From the NCBI GenBank assembly GCA_017745595.1, contig WMBV01000019.1:60284-124283 (forward strand): a stretch of 64,000 bases of DNA, given 5' to 3'. Shown one piece after another: positions 15,905 through 25,112 of this stretch; position 1 is the stretch's first letter; the number at the start of each line of letters is the position of its first letter. The stretch comes from Bordetella petrii. GTDB lineage: Bacteria > Pseudomonadota > Gammaproteobacteria > Burkholderiales > Burkholderiaceae_B. The position numbers were made by a program, and so were the translations under genes. The notes beneath the pieces were generated by a model that was given only the letters and a program-made list of their open reading frames with translations, was not told the origin of the DNA and ran no database searches.

Positions 15905-16815
15905 TACCGCAGCGCGGTGTCGATGATCTGCAGATCTCGCTTGGCCTGAATGCGCATCAGGCTGAGCAGATCGCGGGCATTTTGCGACAGGGGCTTGCCG
16001 GGCCGGAACACCAGCAACGACCGGAACGTCGTGTCGATGGCCAGGCGCTTGATCATCAGTCCGCGCGGCAGGTAGTCTATCGCCGCCATCGGGTGCACCA
16101 GGCCGATGCCCATGCCCTGCAGCACCAGTTCGCAAACCGAAAACGCATAAGGGGTCTCCAGTACCGGCCGCAGGGTCAGCCCGCGCGCGGCCAAGGCCGA
16201 TTCCAGGCGCCGGCGGCTGGCATCTTCGGGATTGAGCGCGATGAAGTCCTGGCCGACCAGTTCTTCCAGCGTGATTTCCGGACGCCCGGCCAGCGGATGG
16301 CCGGGCGTCATCGCGATCACGCCGGGGATCTCGATAAACGGCGAATGCTCCAGGCCGACCACCGAGATTTCGTCGGCCATCAACCCGAAATCCAGTTGCC
16401 CCGCGCTGACTTGTTGCAGCACCTCGCGCGAGCTCATGATCTGAAACGACATTTGCACGCGGCGCGACATGGGCGCGAAGGCGGCGATGGCGCGCGGCAT
16501 GAAACCCACCCCCAGCGCGGGCAGCGACCCGATGGCCATGCGGCCCACGCCGAAGGATTTCAGGCTGCGGATCCGGTGCTCGATCTGCTCGAACCCCGCG
16601 AAGCAGCGGTCGACTTCGACCAGCAGGGCATCGGCTTCCTGCGTGGGAACGAGGCGATTGCGCACCCGGTCGAACAGCTGCAGGCCGGCATCCGTTTCCA
16701 GCCTGCGGATGGCCTGGCTGACGGCGGGCTGCGAAATGTCGAGCAGCAGGGCCGCCTTGCTGGTGGTTCCCGCCCGCATCACCGCGCGGAAAATCTGGAT
16801 GTCCCGCATTTCCAT
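15904..16815 (-). CDS. LysR-family transcriptional regulator
   Basis: The 303-residue regulator has an N-terminal helix-turn-helix (MEMRDIQIFRAVMRAGTTSKAALLLDISQPAVSQAIRRLE) and a substrate-binding co-inducer domain from about residue 92. The sequence FDRVRNRLVPTQEADALL resembles the subgroup that includes opine/nopaline- and octopine-type regulators. It is divergent from the MetC-like PLP gene at 16926 and is likely to control that gene and the transporter operon downstream of it. The effector is probably the amino-acid-like compound imported by that transporter. Confidence 0.92.
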   Translation of the reverse strand: MEMRDIQIFRAVMRAGTTSKAALLLDISQPAVSQAIRRLETDAGLQLFDRVRNRLVPTQEADALLVEVDRCFAGFEQIEHRIRSLKSFGVGRMAIGSLPALGVGFMPRAIAAFAPMSRRVQMSFQIMSSREVLQQVSAGQLDFGLMADEISVVGLEHSPFIEIPGVIAMTPGHPLAGRPEITLEELVGQDFIALNPEDASRRRLESALAARGLTLRPVLETPYAFSVCELVLQGMGIGLVHPMAAIDYLPRGLMIKRLAIDTTFRSLLVFRPGKPLSQNARDLLSLMRIQAKRDLQIIDTALR

Positions 16816-16925
16816 GTCTATAAGTGCTGCTTTTAGAGTAAGTAATATTTATTGTTGAAATAATAGTACGCACGGCCCAGACTGCGCTATCGCAACTCAC
16901 GACACCGCTTGCGCGGTCTTAGCCG
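16816..16925. promoter_or_regulatory. Divergent promoter region, LysR / MetC-like gene
   Basis: The half beside the LysR gene (16816-16868) is AT-rich, including AGTAATATTTATTGTTG and AATAATAGTA. The other half is GC-rich. This fits divergent promoters with a LysR-type operator. No single palindrome stands out. Confidence 0.45.
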
Positions 16926-18089
16926 ATGGCCCTTTCTGCTGACGACACCACTGGCCCTCACCGGCCCTACGCCAGCCTGGCTCCCGCAGTATGGCGGGGC
17001 TCGACGGTTGTTTTCGATTCGCTGGACGACTTTGCCGAACGCAAGCGCCGCCAGCCCGACGGCTATAGCTATGGCGTCACGGGCACTCCCACCGCGCGCC
17101 TGCTGGAAACCCGCATCGCGGCACTGGAAAACGGCGCGCACTGCGTCATCGCGCCCTCGGGCGCCGCGGCCCTGATGATGGTGGTCTTGGCGTATGTCCG
17201 CGCGGGCGACCACCTGCTGCTGTCGGCGGCTTGCTATGGGTCGTTGGCGGCGCTGGCCGACAAATGGCTGGCCGGGCTGGGAGTCGAAGTGGAGTACTAC
17301 TCGCCGGTGGCTTCGGCCGACATCGAGGACCTGATCCGCCCCAACACGCGCATGATCTGCCTGGAGTCGCCCGGCACGGTAACCATGGAAATGTGCGACG
17401 TGCCCGCGATTGTCGCCGCCGCGCGGCGCCACGGCGTCCTGACCATGATGGACAACACCTGGGCCAGCCCGCTGGGTTTCCGGCCGCTGGACCACGGTGT
17501 GGATTTCAGCGTAGAGGCCGCGACGAAGTTCTTCAGCGGCCATTCCGATGTACTGATGGGCAGCATCGCCACCAACGACCCCGCGCACTATGCCGTGCTG
17601 CGCGACGCGCAGAGTACGCTGGGCCAGCAGGTCGGCCCGGACGACTGCTTCCTGGTGCTGCGCGGCCTGGAGACCTTTCCTTTGCGCCTGGCGGCCCAGG
17701 GGGAGGCGACGCTGCGCGTGGCCAGTTGGCTGGCCCGGCAAGACCTGGTCGAACGGGTGTGGTATCCGCCCTTGCCGTCGGACCCCGGCCATGCCCTGTG
17801 GCGGCGCGACTTCCACAGCAAGGGGTGCCTGTTCTCGCTGCAATTGGCGGCTGGCGACGTCGATGCCTACCGCGCGTTCTTCGATGCACTGCAACTCTTT
17901 TCCATCGGCGCCAGCTGGGGCGGGGTTCACAGCCTGGCGGCCTTTTACCCGGCCGACCTGCAAAGCGGCCGCCGGTTCCCCGCCACCGATCAGCCGCTGA
18001 TCCGCTTGTCGATCGGGCTGGAAGACAGCGCACGCTTGCAGGACGATCTGCAGGCCGCGCTGTCGGCCTACGGCGCCCGGCGAGGTTGA
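16926..18089 (+). CDS. Cys/Met metabolism PLP-dependent enzyme (cystathionine beta-lyase-like)
   Basis: The 387-residue fold-type I PLP enzyme has Tyr49 (YSYGVTGTPT), Asp176 (TMMDNTWASPLG) for the pyridine nitrogen, and Lys201 (VEAATKFFSGHSDVLMG) for the aldimine. These are all features of cystathionine beta-lyase/gamma-synthase enzymes, which cleave or exchange groups at C-S bonds. SPGTVTMEMCDVPAI also matches MetC. It is followed at 18155 by an amino-acid ABC importer, with no intervening terminator. It may therefore split an imported thioether amino acid rather than serve methionine synthesis. Confidence 0.9.
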   Translation: MALSADDTTGPHRPYASLAPAVWRGSTVVFDSLDDFAERKRRQPDGYSYGVTGTPTARLLETRIAALENGAHCVIAPSGAAALMMVVLAYVRAGDHLLLSAACYGSLAALADKWLAGLGVEVEYYSPVASADIEDLIRPNTRMICLESPGTVTMEMCDVPAIVAAARRHGVLTMMDNTWASPLGFRPLDHGVDFSVEAATKFFSGHSDVLMGSIATNDPAHYAVLRDAQSTLGQQVGPDDCFLVLRGLETFPLRLAAQGEATLRVASWLARQDLVERVWYPPLPSDPGHALWRRDFHSKGCLFSLQLAAGDVDAYRAFFDALQLFSIGASWGGVHSLAAFYPADLQSGRRFPATDQPLIRLSIGLEDSARLQDDLQAALSAYGARRG

Positions 18090-18154
18090 TGCCGTATCCC
18101 GCCGGCTTGCCGTAGCCGTTGCCACACAAATAATCACATACCAAGAGGAAAACC

Positions 18155-19027
18155 ATGATCGCCAACTTGTTCAAGAGCGCCGCCGCCGCGGCCATGACCA
18201 CCTTCCTGCTGGGCGCGGCCAGCGCGGCCCACGCGGACACCAAAGAGGCCATTCTGAAGAGCCACAAGGTCACTATCGGCATTCACAATCGCCAGCCCTG
18301 GGGCTTTCGCGCCCAGGACGGCTCGGCTGCCGGCTTTCATCCCGACCTGATCCGCGCCGCGTTCGAGCGCCTGGGCGTCAAGCAAGTGGATTTCGTCATT
18401 ACCGAATTCGGCGCGCTGATTCCCGGCCTGAATGCCGAGCGCTTCGATATGGTGGCTTCGGGGATAGCGATCACGCCCGAGCGCTGCAAAGTGGTGATCT
18501 TCAGTGAGCCCGACCTGGCGGTGGGCGACAGCCTGATCGTCAAGAAAGGGAATCCGCTGAACCTGCACAGCTACGCCGATATCGTGGCCAACCCGAAAGT
18601 GCGGCTGAGCGGCGGCAGGGGCACGCTGAACTCTAAGAATGCCCTGGATGCCGGCGTGCCGCCCTCGCAGATGACCTATCTGGGCGATGCGCAAGCCATG
18701 CTGTCGGCGCTGCTGGCCGGCCGCGTCGACGCGGTGACGCTGTCGGCGCCCAGCGTGGTGGGGTTGTTGCAGGACCCCAAGCTGCAGGGGGTAGAGCGGG
18801 CCAAGCCGTTCACCGGGCTGGTGCGCGATGGCGTGCCGGCCATGATGTACACGGCCATTGCCTTTCGCACCGCCGATACCGCTTTGCGGGACGCCTATAA
18901 CGAACAGTTGAAGGCACTGAAAGCCGACGGCACGGTGGACAAATTGCGCGCCAAGTACGGCTTTACCGACGACGACAAGGTCGACGATGCGGTGACGACC
19001 GAGAAGGTCTGCGCCGGCCAGTACTGA
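18155..19027 (+). CDS. Amino-acid-type ABC transporter substrate-binding protein (family 3)
   Basis: The 290-residue protein has a signal peptide (MIANLFKSAAAAAMTTFLLGAASAAHA) and the family 3 core: KVTIGIHNRQPWGFRAQDGSAAGFHPDLIRAAF, followed by FDMVASGIAITPERCKVVIFSEPDLAVGDSLIV. This family binds polar amino acids, opines or ectoine. It heads a classical HisJ-M-Q-P-like set (permeases 19046 and 19695, ATPase 20375). The general fold resembles EhuB-type receptors, but that assignment is tentative. Confidence 0.9.
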   Translation: MIANLFKSAAAAAMTTFLLGAASAAHADTKEAILKSHKVTIGIHNRQPWGFRAQDGSAAGFHPDLIRAAFERLGVKQVDFVITEFGALIPGLNAERFDMVASGIAITPERCKVVIFSEPDLAVGDSLIVKKGNPLNLHSYADIVANPKVRLSGGRGTLNSKNALDAGVPPSQMTYLGDAQAMLSALLAGRVDAVTLSAPSVVGLLQDPKLQGVERAKPFTGLVRDGVPAMMYTAIAFRTADTALRDAYNEQLKALKADGTVDKLRAKYGFTDDDKVDDAVTTEKVCAGQY

Positions 19028-19045
19028 CGCAGGCGGAGCAGGGCC

Positions 19046-19705
19046 ATGGAAGGCTTCGATATCCTCGCCGGCATTTTCCAGGGGTTCCGCGTCACGGCGC
19101 TGGTCACGCTGTACGGCATGCTATGGGCGGTGCCCTTTGCCCTGGTCACGGGCGTGCTGCAGCACTTCACGCGCGGCACCGCGCGCTTCGCGGTGACCTG
19201 CCTGATCGAGTTCTGGCGCAGCTCGCCCGTGCTGATCCTGCTGTTCGTGCTGTATTACGCGCTGCCGGACTTCGGCATACGCCTATCCAGCATGACCGTG
19301 GGTGCCATGGCGCTGGGCCTGAACATCGGCGGCTATGGCAGCCAGGCGGTGCGGGCGGCGCTGCAATCCCTGGACCCGGGGCAGGTCGAGGCCGGCCGCG
19401 CGCTTGGGCTGCACCGCCTGCATATCCTGTGTTTGATCGAACTGCCGCAGGCGGTGGCCGCCATGATGCCCACCTTTGTCAACCAGTTCATCCAGCTGGT
19501 CAAGGGCACCGCCATCGTTTCGCTGATCACGCTGACCGACATGACGTTCCGCGCCAAGCAGATTGCCGAGCTGCAATACAACCCCGTCGGCGTCTATACC
19601 TCGCTGATGCTGGCTTATCTGATCGTGTGCTATCCCGCCACGCTGTTCGGCCGTTATCTCGAGCGCCGGGTGCACATCCAGAACCGAGGCAGCCGTGAGA
19701 TTTGA
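19046..19705 (+). CDS. Amino-acid ABC transporter permease (HisM/HisQ type), subunit 1
   Basis: A 219-residue polytopic membrane protein. It contains the family loop ALGLNIGGYGSQAVRAALQSLDPGQVEAGRALGLHRL (about residues 90-130), which docks on the ATPase. FWRSSPVLILLFVLYYALP is typical of the first half. Eighteen bases separate it from the binding protein. It overlaps the second permease by 11 bp, implying coupled translation and a heterodimeric channel. Confidence 0.92.
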   Translation: MEGFDILAGIFQGFRVTALVTLYGMLWAVPFALVTGVLQHFTRGTARFAVTCLIEFWRSSPVLILLFVLYYALPDFGIRLSSMTVGAMALGLNIGGYGSQAVRAALQSLDPGQVEAGRALGLHRLHILCLIELPQAVAAMMPTFVNQFIQLVKGTAIVSLITLTDMTFRAKQIAELQYNPVGVYTSLMLAYLIVCYPATLFGRYLERRVHIQNRGSREI

Positions 19706-20354
19706 CCCCGACTTCGCCTTGTCCGTCATTCCCACCATTCTGAGCGGGCTGGGCACGACGCTCTGGATCACCGTGGCGGCTTCGCTTGGCGCCGCCGTGC
19801 TGGGCTTCACGCTGGAGATCTTGCGCCGCAGCAACCGCTGGCTGGGCTACGTGATGCGCTTCGTCATCGATGCGATCCGCTCTACGCCTGTACTGGTGCA
19901 GTTGTACTTCATTTACTTCGTGTTGCCGGTCTATGGCTTGACGCTGCCCGCCGCGGCCTCGGGCGTGCTGGGCCTGGCGGTCTATTACAGCGGCTACCTG
20001 GCCGAAGTGTTCAAGGGCGGCATCGACAGCATCGATGCGGGGCAGTTCGAGGCGGGCAAGGCGCTGGGGCTGCGCCGGCGAGACGTGATCTTGTCGGTGA
20101 TCTTGCCGCAGATGCTGCGCAATGTCGCCGCGCCCATGGGGAACTATTTCGTATCCGCCTTGAAGGCCACGCCTTATCTGGCGGTGATCGCCGTTCCCGA
20201 AATGCTGGGGCTGGCCATGGAGGTCGGCGCGAATTCCTTCCGCTATGCCGAACCCATGGTTTCGGTGGGGGCGATCTTCCTGATCCTGGCGCTGGGTATC
20301 AATGTGTTGGTGCGCAAGCTCGAACAGCGGCTTCAAGTCGCCCACCAGCGCTAG
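19695..20354 (+). CDS. Amino-acid ABC transporter permease, subunit 2
   Basis: The 219-residue partner permease starts with GTG at 19695, inside the end of the previous gene. The EAA-type loop is visible: [34 protein letters not shown]. The sequence [18 protein letters not shown] parallels subunit 1. The two permeases probably form a heterodimer with the ATPase at 20375. Confidence 0.92.
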   Translation: MRFDPDFALSVIPTILSGLGTTLWITVAASLGAAVLGFTLEILRRSNRWLGYVMRFVIDAIRSTPVLVQLYFIYFVLPVYGLTLPAAASGVLGLAVYYSGYLAEVFKGGIDSIDAGQFEAGKALGLRRRDVILSVILPQMLRNVAAPMGNYFVSALKATPYLAVIAVPEMLGLAMEVGANSFRYAEPMVSVGAIFLILALGINVLVRKLEQRLQVAHQR

Positions 20355-20374
20355 CGCGGCAAGGACAAGCCACT

Positions 20375-21121
20375 ATGAATGATGTTTCGAACTTCCCGGC
20401 CGTGCGTATTTCGGGCCTGCAGAAATGGTACGGCAGCTTTCAGGTGCTGCACGACGTGGATTTGACGGTGCAGGCCAACGAGCGCATTGTCATCTGCGGT
20501 CCGTCCGGCTCGGGAAAATCAACCTTGATACGCTGCGTGAATCAGCTAGAGACGCACCAGGGCGGCACGATCGAAGTGAATGGGCGGCAGATGGGCAAGT
20601 CTACGCCCAACATGCATATGCTCAGGCGCGATATCGGCATGGTGTTCCAGCACTTCAATCTGTTTCCGCACCTGACTGTGCTGGAAAACTGCACGCTGGC
20701 GCTGCGCAAGGCGCGCGGCATGAGCCTGGCGCAGGCCCGGGAAGTCGCCCGGCACTATCTCGAACGGGTACGCATTCCCGAGCAGCAGGACAAATACCCG
20801 GGGCAGCTATCGGGCGGCCAGCAGCAGCGCGTGGCGATTGCGCGGGCACTGTGCATGAATCCCAAGGTCATGCTGTTCGACGAGCCTACGTCCGCGCTGG
20901 ACCCCGAGATGATCAAAGAAGTGCTGGATGTGATGACCGACCTGGCGCGCGAAGGAATGACCATGATCTGCGTGACCCACGAAATGAATTTTGCCCGTAC
21001 GGTGGCCGATCGCGTGGTGTTCATGGACGCCGGGCGCATCGTGGAGCAGGCCGACCCCCAGACCTTTTTCAGCGCGCCCTCCCACCCGCGCGCCAGGCAG
21101 TTCCTGAGTCAACTTCTTTAA
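20375..21121 (+). CDS. Amino-acid ABC transporter ATPase (GlnQ/HisP type)
   Basis: The 248-residue ATPase has Walker [10 protein letters not shown], signature [15 protein letters not shown], Walker [15 protein letters not shown] and H-loop [10 protein letters not shown]. The unusually clear polar-amino-acid features [16 protein letters not shown] and [15 protein letters not shown] are present. It completes the importer begun at 18155. Twenty bases separate it from permease 2, and 26 bases lead to the deacylase at 21148, so one operon is likely. Confidence 0.94.
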   Translation: MNDVSNFPAVRISGLQKWYGSFQVLHDVDLTVQANERIVICGPSGSGKSTLIRCVNQLETHQGGTIEVNGRQMGKSTPNMHMLRRDIGMVFQHFNLFPHLTVLENCTLALRKARGMSLAQAREVARHYLERVRIPEQQDKYPGQLSGGQQQRVAIARALCMNPKVMLFDEPTSALDPEMIKEVLDVMTDLAREGMTMICVTHEMNFARTVADRVVFMDAGRIVEQADPQTFFSAPSHPRARQFLSQLL

Positions 21122-21147
21122 GCCCGCATTCACCGAGGATTCTCGCC

Positions 21148-22152
21148 ATGGCGGAAAGCAGCCGCATCTGGACCCACGTCGATTTCAACCAAGATGGCAA
21201 GCAGGCCGGCAACCTGCACGTACCGCATTCGGTCGATCTGTCGGCCTATGCCATGATTCAGATCCCCATTGTCTGCATACGCAATGGTGACGGGCCCACC
21301 GCGTTGTTGACGGCGGGCAATCACGGCGACGAATACGAAGGCCAGATCGCCCTGAGGAATCTTGCCCGCCTGCTGTCGCCGGCGGACTTGCGAGGCCGCG
21401 TCATCATCATTCCGTCTTTGAACTATCCCGCTGCCGAGAGCGGCCGCCGCGTGTCGCCGGTGGACGAGGGCAACCTCAACCGCCTGTTCCCGGGGCGTGC
21501 CAACGGGTCGGCCACTGAAATGCTGGCGCACTATATCGACAGCGTGCTGTTCGACCTTGCCGACGTGGTGGTCGACCTGCATTCCGGCGGGCGCTCGCTC
21601 GACTATGCCCATACGGCCTTGGCGCAGCGCGTTGCCGACGCCGCGCAAGACCGGGCCTTGCGCGAACTGTTGGCCGTGTTCGGCGCGCCGCACAGTGTGC
21701 TGACTACGGGCTCGGGGGGCGGCGGCGCCACCACGCTGTATGCCGCCGCCTCGAAGCGCGGCATTCCCGCCCTGACCACGGAACTGGGCAGCGGCGCGAC
21801 GCTCGACCCGCGGGCGCTTGTCATTGCCGAGCAAGGCGTGCGGCGGGTGCTGCGCCATTACGGCATTGTCCCGGGCATCGATTGCGAGCCTGCGCCCGCC
21901 ACCCGGTTGCTGAGTTCGCTGGGCCCGCGGCATGCCATTTACGCGCCTTGCGCCGGCCTGATGGAACCCCTGGCCCAAGTCGGCGAGGCCGTGCGCGCCG
22001 GCCAGCCAGCCCTGCGCCTGTACAGGCTAGAGGACCCGCTGGCCCCGCCGCTGACGCTGGCGTTCGGGGCCGACGGAATTGTCTCGTGCCGGCGCTTTCC
22101 GACGCTGTGCGCGCGCGGCGACGGGTTGTTCCACCTGGCCGCGCCGCTATAG
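21148..22152 (+). CDS. Succinylglutamate desuccinylase/aspartoacylase-family (M14-type) deacylase
   Basis: The 334-residue zinc-dependent amidohydrolase-like protein has the metal motif NHGDEYEGQ (His59, Glu62), then NLNRLFPG (substrate carboxylate-binding Asn/Arg), and DLHSGG with His145 as the third ligand. TTELGSG carries the likely catalytic Glu. The family removes acyl groups from N-acyl amino acids, including DoeB, which deacetylates N-acetyl-diaminobutyrate. As the last gene of the transporter operon, it probably hydrolyses the imported N-acyl compound. It ends with a 6-bp convergent overlap with the LysR gene. Confidence 0.88.
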   Translation: MAESSRIWTHVDFNQDGKQAGNLHVPHSVDLSAYAMIQIPIVCIRNGDGPTALLTAGNHGDEYEGQIALRNLARLLSPADLRGRVIIIPSLNYPAAESGRRVSPVDEGNLNRLFPGRANGSATEMLAHYIDSVLFDLADVVVDLHSGGRSLDYAHTALAQRVADAAQDRALRELLAVFGAPHSVLTTGSGGGGATTLYAAASKRGIPALTTELGSGATLDPRALVIAEQGVRRVLRHYGIVPGIDCEPAPATRLLSSLGPRHAIYAPCAGLMEPLAQVGEAVRAGQPALRLYRLEDPLAPPLTLAFGADGIVSCRRFPTLCARGDGLFHLAAPL

Positions 22153-23088
22153 GCGCCCGGGCGCCGGCCGCCGGCGGGCGGCCGTGGCCCGGTCCACGGT
22201 GGCCAGTGCTTCCCGGACCAGGTCCAGCACGGTCTGCGCCGCCGGCGACAATGACCGGTCGCGCCGCTGATAGATGCCCAGGGTGCGGAACAGCCGCGGC
22301 CCCTGCAGGGGAATGGCCGCCAGGACCGGGTGGCCGGTGGCGGGCAGGGCGGTGGCCGGCAGCACACTGACGCCGTAGCCGGCCTCTACCATGCCGTACA
22401 CCGTCGAAATATGCGAGACCGGGGTCCTGCCGCGCAGGCTCACATGCGCGCGCACCAACTGGTCGTTGACGATTTGCCAGGTGCCGCTGCCGCTGGCGGG
22501 TAGCACCAGGCGCTCGCCGGCCAGGTCGGTCCAGGTGGCCCGGCGCCGCGCCGCCAGCGGATGGCCGCGGTCGCATACCAGGAAGAAGGGGTCTTCGGCC
22601 TGTGGCGTGAAGCGGACCTCGTGGCTTGCGGTGTCCGGCGTCACGCCCAGGCCGAAATCCGCTTCGCCGGCTCGCACCGACACCATGACCTGGCTGGCGA
22701 CGTCGTCGCGCACATGGATTTCCAGGTCGGGGTAGCGTTCGCTGCAGGTCTTCAGGGCCAGCGGCATGACCCGGCCGGCCAGCGATGCCACGCACGATAC
22801 GGTGACGCGTCCGCGGCGCGACTGGTTGATGAGGGTGGCGTCGCACAGCAGGCGGTCGTAGTCGGCCAGCAGGCGCGCCGCTCCCTGCAGGAAGCTGGCC
22901 CCGGCGGCGCTGGGCCGCACCTCGCGCGAGTTGCGGTCGAACAGCACGATGCCCAGCGCCTGCTCGAGTTCGGCGATGGCCGCCGATACCGCCGGCGGCG
23001 ATAGATGAACCGTCTCGGCCGCGCGCCTGAAGTTCAGGTGCTCGGCGACGGCAACGGCTGCGCGCAGCTGGCGCACGGTAACGCTCAT
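22147..23088 (-). CDS. LysR-family transcriptional regulator
   Basis: A 313-residue LysR protein. The winged-helix domain is RQLRAAVAVAEHLNFRRAAETVHLSPPAVSAAIAELEQALGIVLFDRNSREVRPSAAG. The effector domain is from about residue 92 (RVTVSCVASLAGRVMPL). The start MSVTVRQL at 23088 is chosen over a 23-residue extension with no family similarity. It is convergent with the deacylase gene. Downstream of its own promoter side lies only the Bug gene at 23197, in the same orientation and upstream of it, so its target is uncertain. Confidence 0.92.
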   Translation of the reverse strand: MSVTVRQLRAAVAVAEHLNFRRAAETVHLSPPAVSAAIAELEQALGIVLFDRNSREVRPSAAGASFLQGAARLLADYDRLLCDATLINQSRRGRVTVSCVASLAGRVMPLALKTCSERYPDLEIHVRDDVASQVMVSVRAGEADFGLGVTPDTASHEVRFTPQAEDPFFLVCDRGHPLAARRRATWTDLAGERLVLPASGSGTWQIVNDQLVRAHVSLRGRTPVSHISTVYGMVEAGYGVSVLPATALPATGHPVLAAIPLQGPRLFRTLGIYQRRDRSLSPAAQTVLDLVREALATVDRATAARRRPAPGRL

Positions 23089-23196
23089 GGGGGCTCGCAG
23101 GGCGGCCTGTGGCGCGTGCACGGAAGCGCCTGGCGCAGGTAAGGTGCGAACCATCATAGCGCGGCGCGCGTCGCGGCGTATGCGGGCCTGGCCGCG

Positions 23197-24249
23197 CTAC
23201 TTGTTTGCCAGGCCCAGCTGCTCGATCATCGGGCCATAGACCGCCAGGTCGTCGGCCAGCATCCGGGCAAACCGGTCGGGCGGGCCTGCGGCCACCTCGA
23301 AACCCTGTTGGGCCGCGGCCTTGCGGGTGGCCTCATCTTGCAGAGCCTGTTCGAACAAGGCATTGAGCCGGCCGATGATGGGCGCGGGCGTGCCGGCCGG
23401 TGCGAAGAATCCCAGCCAGCCGGTAGCCTGGAAGCCTGGCAGGCCGGATTCCGCGAAGGTGGGCAGGTTCGGCAGCATGGCCGAGCGCTGCTTGCCGCCG
23501 CTGGCCAGCGCGCGCACGCGGCCCGATTCGATGAAGGGCAAGGCGGTGGATACGCTGATGAAAAACATATCGACTTCGCCCGTGCTGGTGGCGACGATGC
23601 CCGGATTGCCCCCCTTGTACGGCACGTGCTGAATCTGCAAGCCGCCCGCGTCGCGCTTGAGCACTTCCATGGCCAGGTGCTGCGGCGTGCCATTGCCGGT
23701 AGACGCATAGTCGAACGCATCCGGTTTGCCGCGCACCAGTTCGATCATCTCGCTCACGGTTTGCGCGGGGAATCCGGGCGTGACCAGCAGCACGTTGTCC
23801 AGGGTGGCGCCCAGAATGATGGGCGTCAGGTCGCGGCGCATGTCGAAAGCGGAGTTCGGATACAGAAGCGGCTGATAGGCGATCGACGACTGGTCGATCA
23901 GCAGCGTGTAGCCGTCGGGCGCGGCATTGGCCACCGCCGCGCCCGCCACCAGGCCCGCGGCGCCGGGCTTGTTTTCCACGATCACCGGTTGCCCGGCCTG
24001 CTTGGCCAGCGATTCCCCCACCAGGCGCGCGAAGGCGTCAGTGCCGCCGCCCGCGGCGTACGGCACGATCAGGCGGATCGGCTTGGACGGAAAGGCGCTG
24101 GCGTCGGCCGCCTGGGCGGGGCCGGCGGCGCACGCCAGCGCGCCGAGTGCCACGGCCAGCATGCGGCGGAAGGCTCTGTGGGCCCGGCCGGGCAGCCAGG
24201 CCGGGCGCGTGCGTATCGGCGGCATAGTGCCGGATTGCAGCTGTTTCAT
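23197..24249 (-). CDS. Bug-family (TctC) binding receptor
   Basis: The 350-residue product is a Bug receptor with an unusually long N-region before its signal peptide: an Arg-rich stretch, then MLAVALGALACAAGPAQA. An in-frame ATG about 29 codons in, at the signal peptide itself, may be the true start. Family motifs follow: FPSKPIRLIVPYAAGGGTDAFARLV, PVIVENKPGAAGLVAGAAVA and HVPYKGGNPGIVATSTGEVDMFF. It is the first of three Bug genes in the 23-30 kb catabolic stretch. The ligand is unknown. Confidence 0.88.
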   Translation of the reverse strand: MKQLQSGTMPPIRTRPAWLPGRAHRAFRRMLAVALGALACAAGPAQAADASAFPSKPIRLIVPYAAGGGTDAFARLVGESLAKQAGQPVIVENKPGAAGLVAGAAVANAAPDGYTLLIDQSSIAYQPLLYPNSAFDMRRDLTPIILGATLDNVLLVTPGFPAQTVSEMIELVRGKPDAFDYASTGNGTPQHLAMEVLKRDAGGLQIQHVPYKGGNPGIVATSTGEVDMFFISVSTALPFIESGRVRALASGGKQRSAMLPNLPTFAESGLPGFQATGWLGFFAPAGTPAPIIGRLNALFEQALQDEATRKAAAQQGFEVAAGPPDRFARMLADDLAVYGPMIEQLGLANK

Positions 24250-24321
24250 GATGTCGTCTCCAGGATATTCTTGTTCTTGCCGGCGGCGCCCCGAACACAC
24301 CGTTGCGGGGCGTACGCCGGC

Positions 24322-25053
24322 TTACACCAGGCTCATGCTGCCTTCGGTGGGGCGGTCGGGCAGGGCGAGGCCGAACTGTTTATTCAGGATCGCCTGGATC
24401 TCTTCGTACAGGCAGCCGAAGCGCAGTACGCGGCGAGTACCCATTTCGATGATGGTGCTGCCCACGAAATACGGGTTCGCGTACCGGCAACGGCCGTAAT
24501 CCACTGCGATGTCCACGTGGTCGAGCACTTCGGGCTCGATGTCTTTCAATTCGAACTTGTTGCCTTTCAGCGAACGGTTGGCCGACGAGCCCATCATGGG
24601 CGAACCGGATTCGAACGACAGGCGCGCCAGCTCGCGGTGCAGCGGGCCGGCGTTCATCAGCAGATCCATCGTCGGCCCCTTGGTGGAGCGGCGCAGCGCG
24701 CCGAATTCCGCCGTGCGCAGAAAATCGTGATCGGGCCGGTAGGTGCCCACGATGGACAGCGGCATGTCATGGTCGATGGTGATGCACTTGACGATATCCC
24801 GGTCGGCCGGCTCGCATTCGATCACCTCGGTGAAGGTATCCCAGTTCCCCAGCACGCCGTTGGGCTTGGCGTTGCTGCGGTTTTTCAGTTCATAGATGCG
24901 TTCCACCGCGCGCGCGGTATGGCCGAATATCGCGTACGACACGTCGAACGGAATGATGCACACGCCGCCGGATCGCGCCATATTGAACACGCGCCGCGCA
25001 TCGTCGCGCACGGTCTGGGGATCCGGCTCTTTGCCGGGATCGATGAGCTGCAT
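24322..25053 (-). CDS. Sua5/YciO/YrdC-family protein in a catabolic context
   Basis: The 243-residue protein has YrdC-fold hallmarks: GGVCIIPFDVSYAIFGHTARAVERIYELKNRSNAKP resembles the P-T-x-T-x-Y-G-L...K-x-R...KP nucleotide-binding region, and SGSPMMGSSANRSLKG resembles SGxPSTSAN. True YrdC/Sua5 makes threonylcarbamoyl-AMP for tRNA t6A37. Here key positions deviate (IPFDVSYAI for PTDTVYGL), and the gene sits between two Bug receptor genes, not with tRNA genes. It may act on a carbamoyl or carboxy-amide substrate; that is speculation. The downstream intergenic gap to the Bug gene is only 59 bp. Confidence 0.72.
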   Translation of the reverse strand: MQLIDPGKEPDPQTVRDDARRVFNMARSGGVCIIPFDVSYAIFGHTARAVERIYELKNRSNAKPNGVLGNWDTFTEVIECEPADRDIVKCITIDHDMPLSIVGTYRPDHDFLRTAEFGALRRSTKGPTMDLLMNAGPLHRELARLSFESGSPMMGSSANRSLKGNKFELKDIEPEVLDHVDIAVDYGRCRYANPYFVGSTIIEMGTRRVLRFGCLYEEIQAILNKQFGLALPDRPTEGSMSLV

Positions 25054-25112
25054 GAGGAATTCTCCTTGGAAAGGGTGGGAAAGTCGGGCCGAGGGCCGGC
25101 CGGCCCGGCCGG

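Noticed and set aside
14141..16900. A 919-residue open frame on the minus strand through the catalase and LysR genes
   Set aside because: The catalase and LysR genes are unmistakable in other frames, and this frame shows only low-complexity Arg/Gly/Ala composition.
18155..22152. Ectoine import and degradation (ehu/doe) operon
   Set aside because: The receptor and deacylase are only distantly alike and the MetC-like lyase does not fit; doeA and doeD-like genes are absent.
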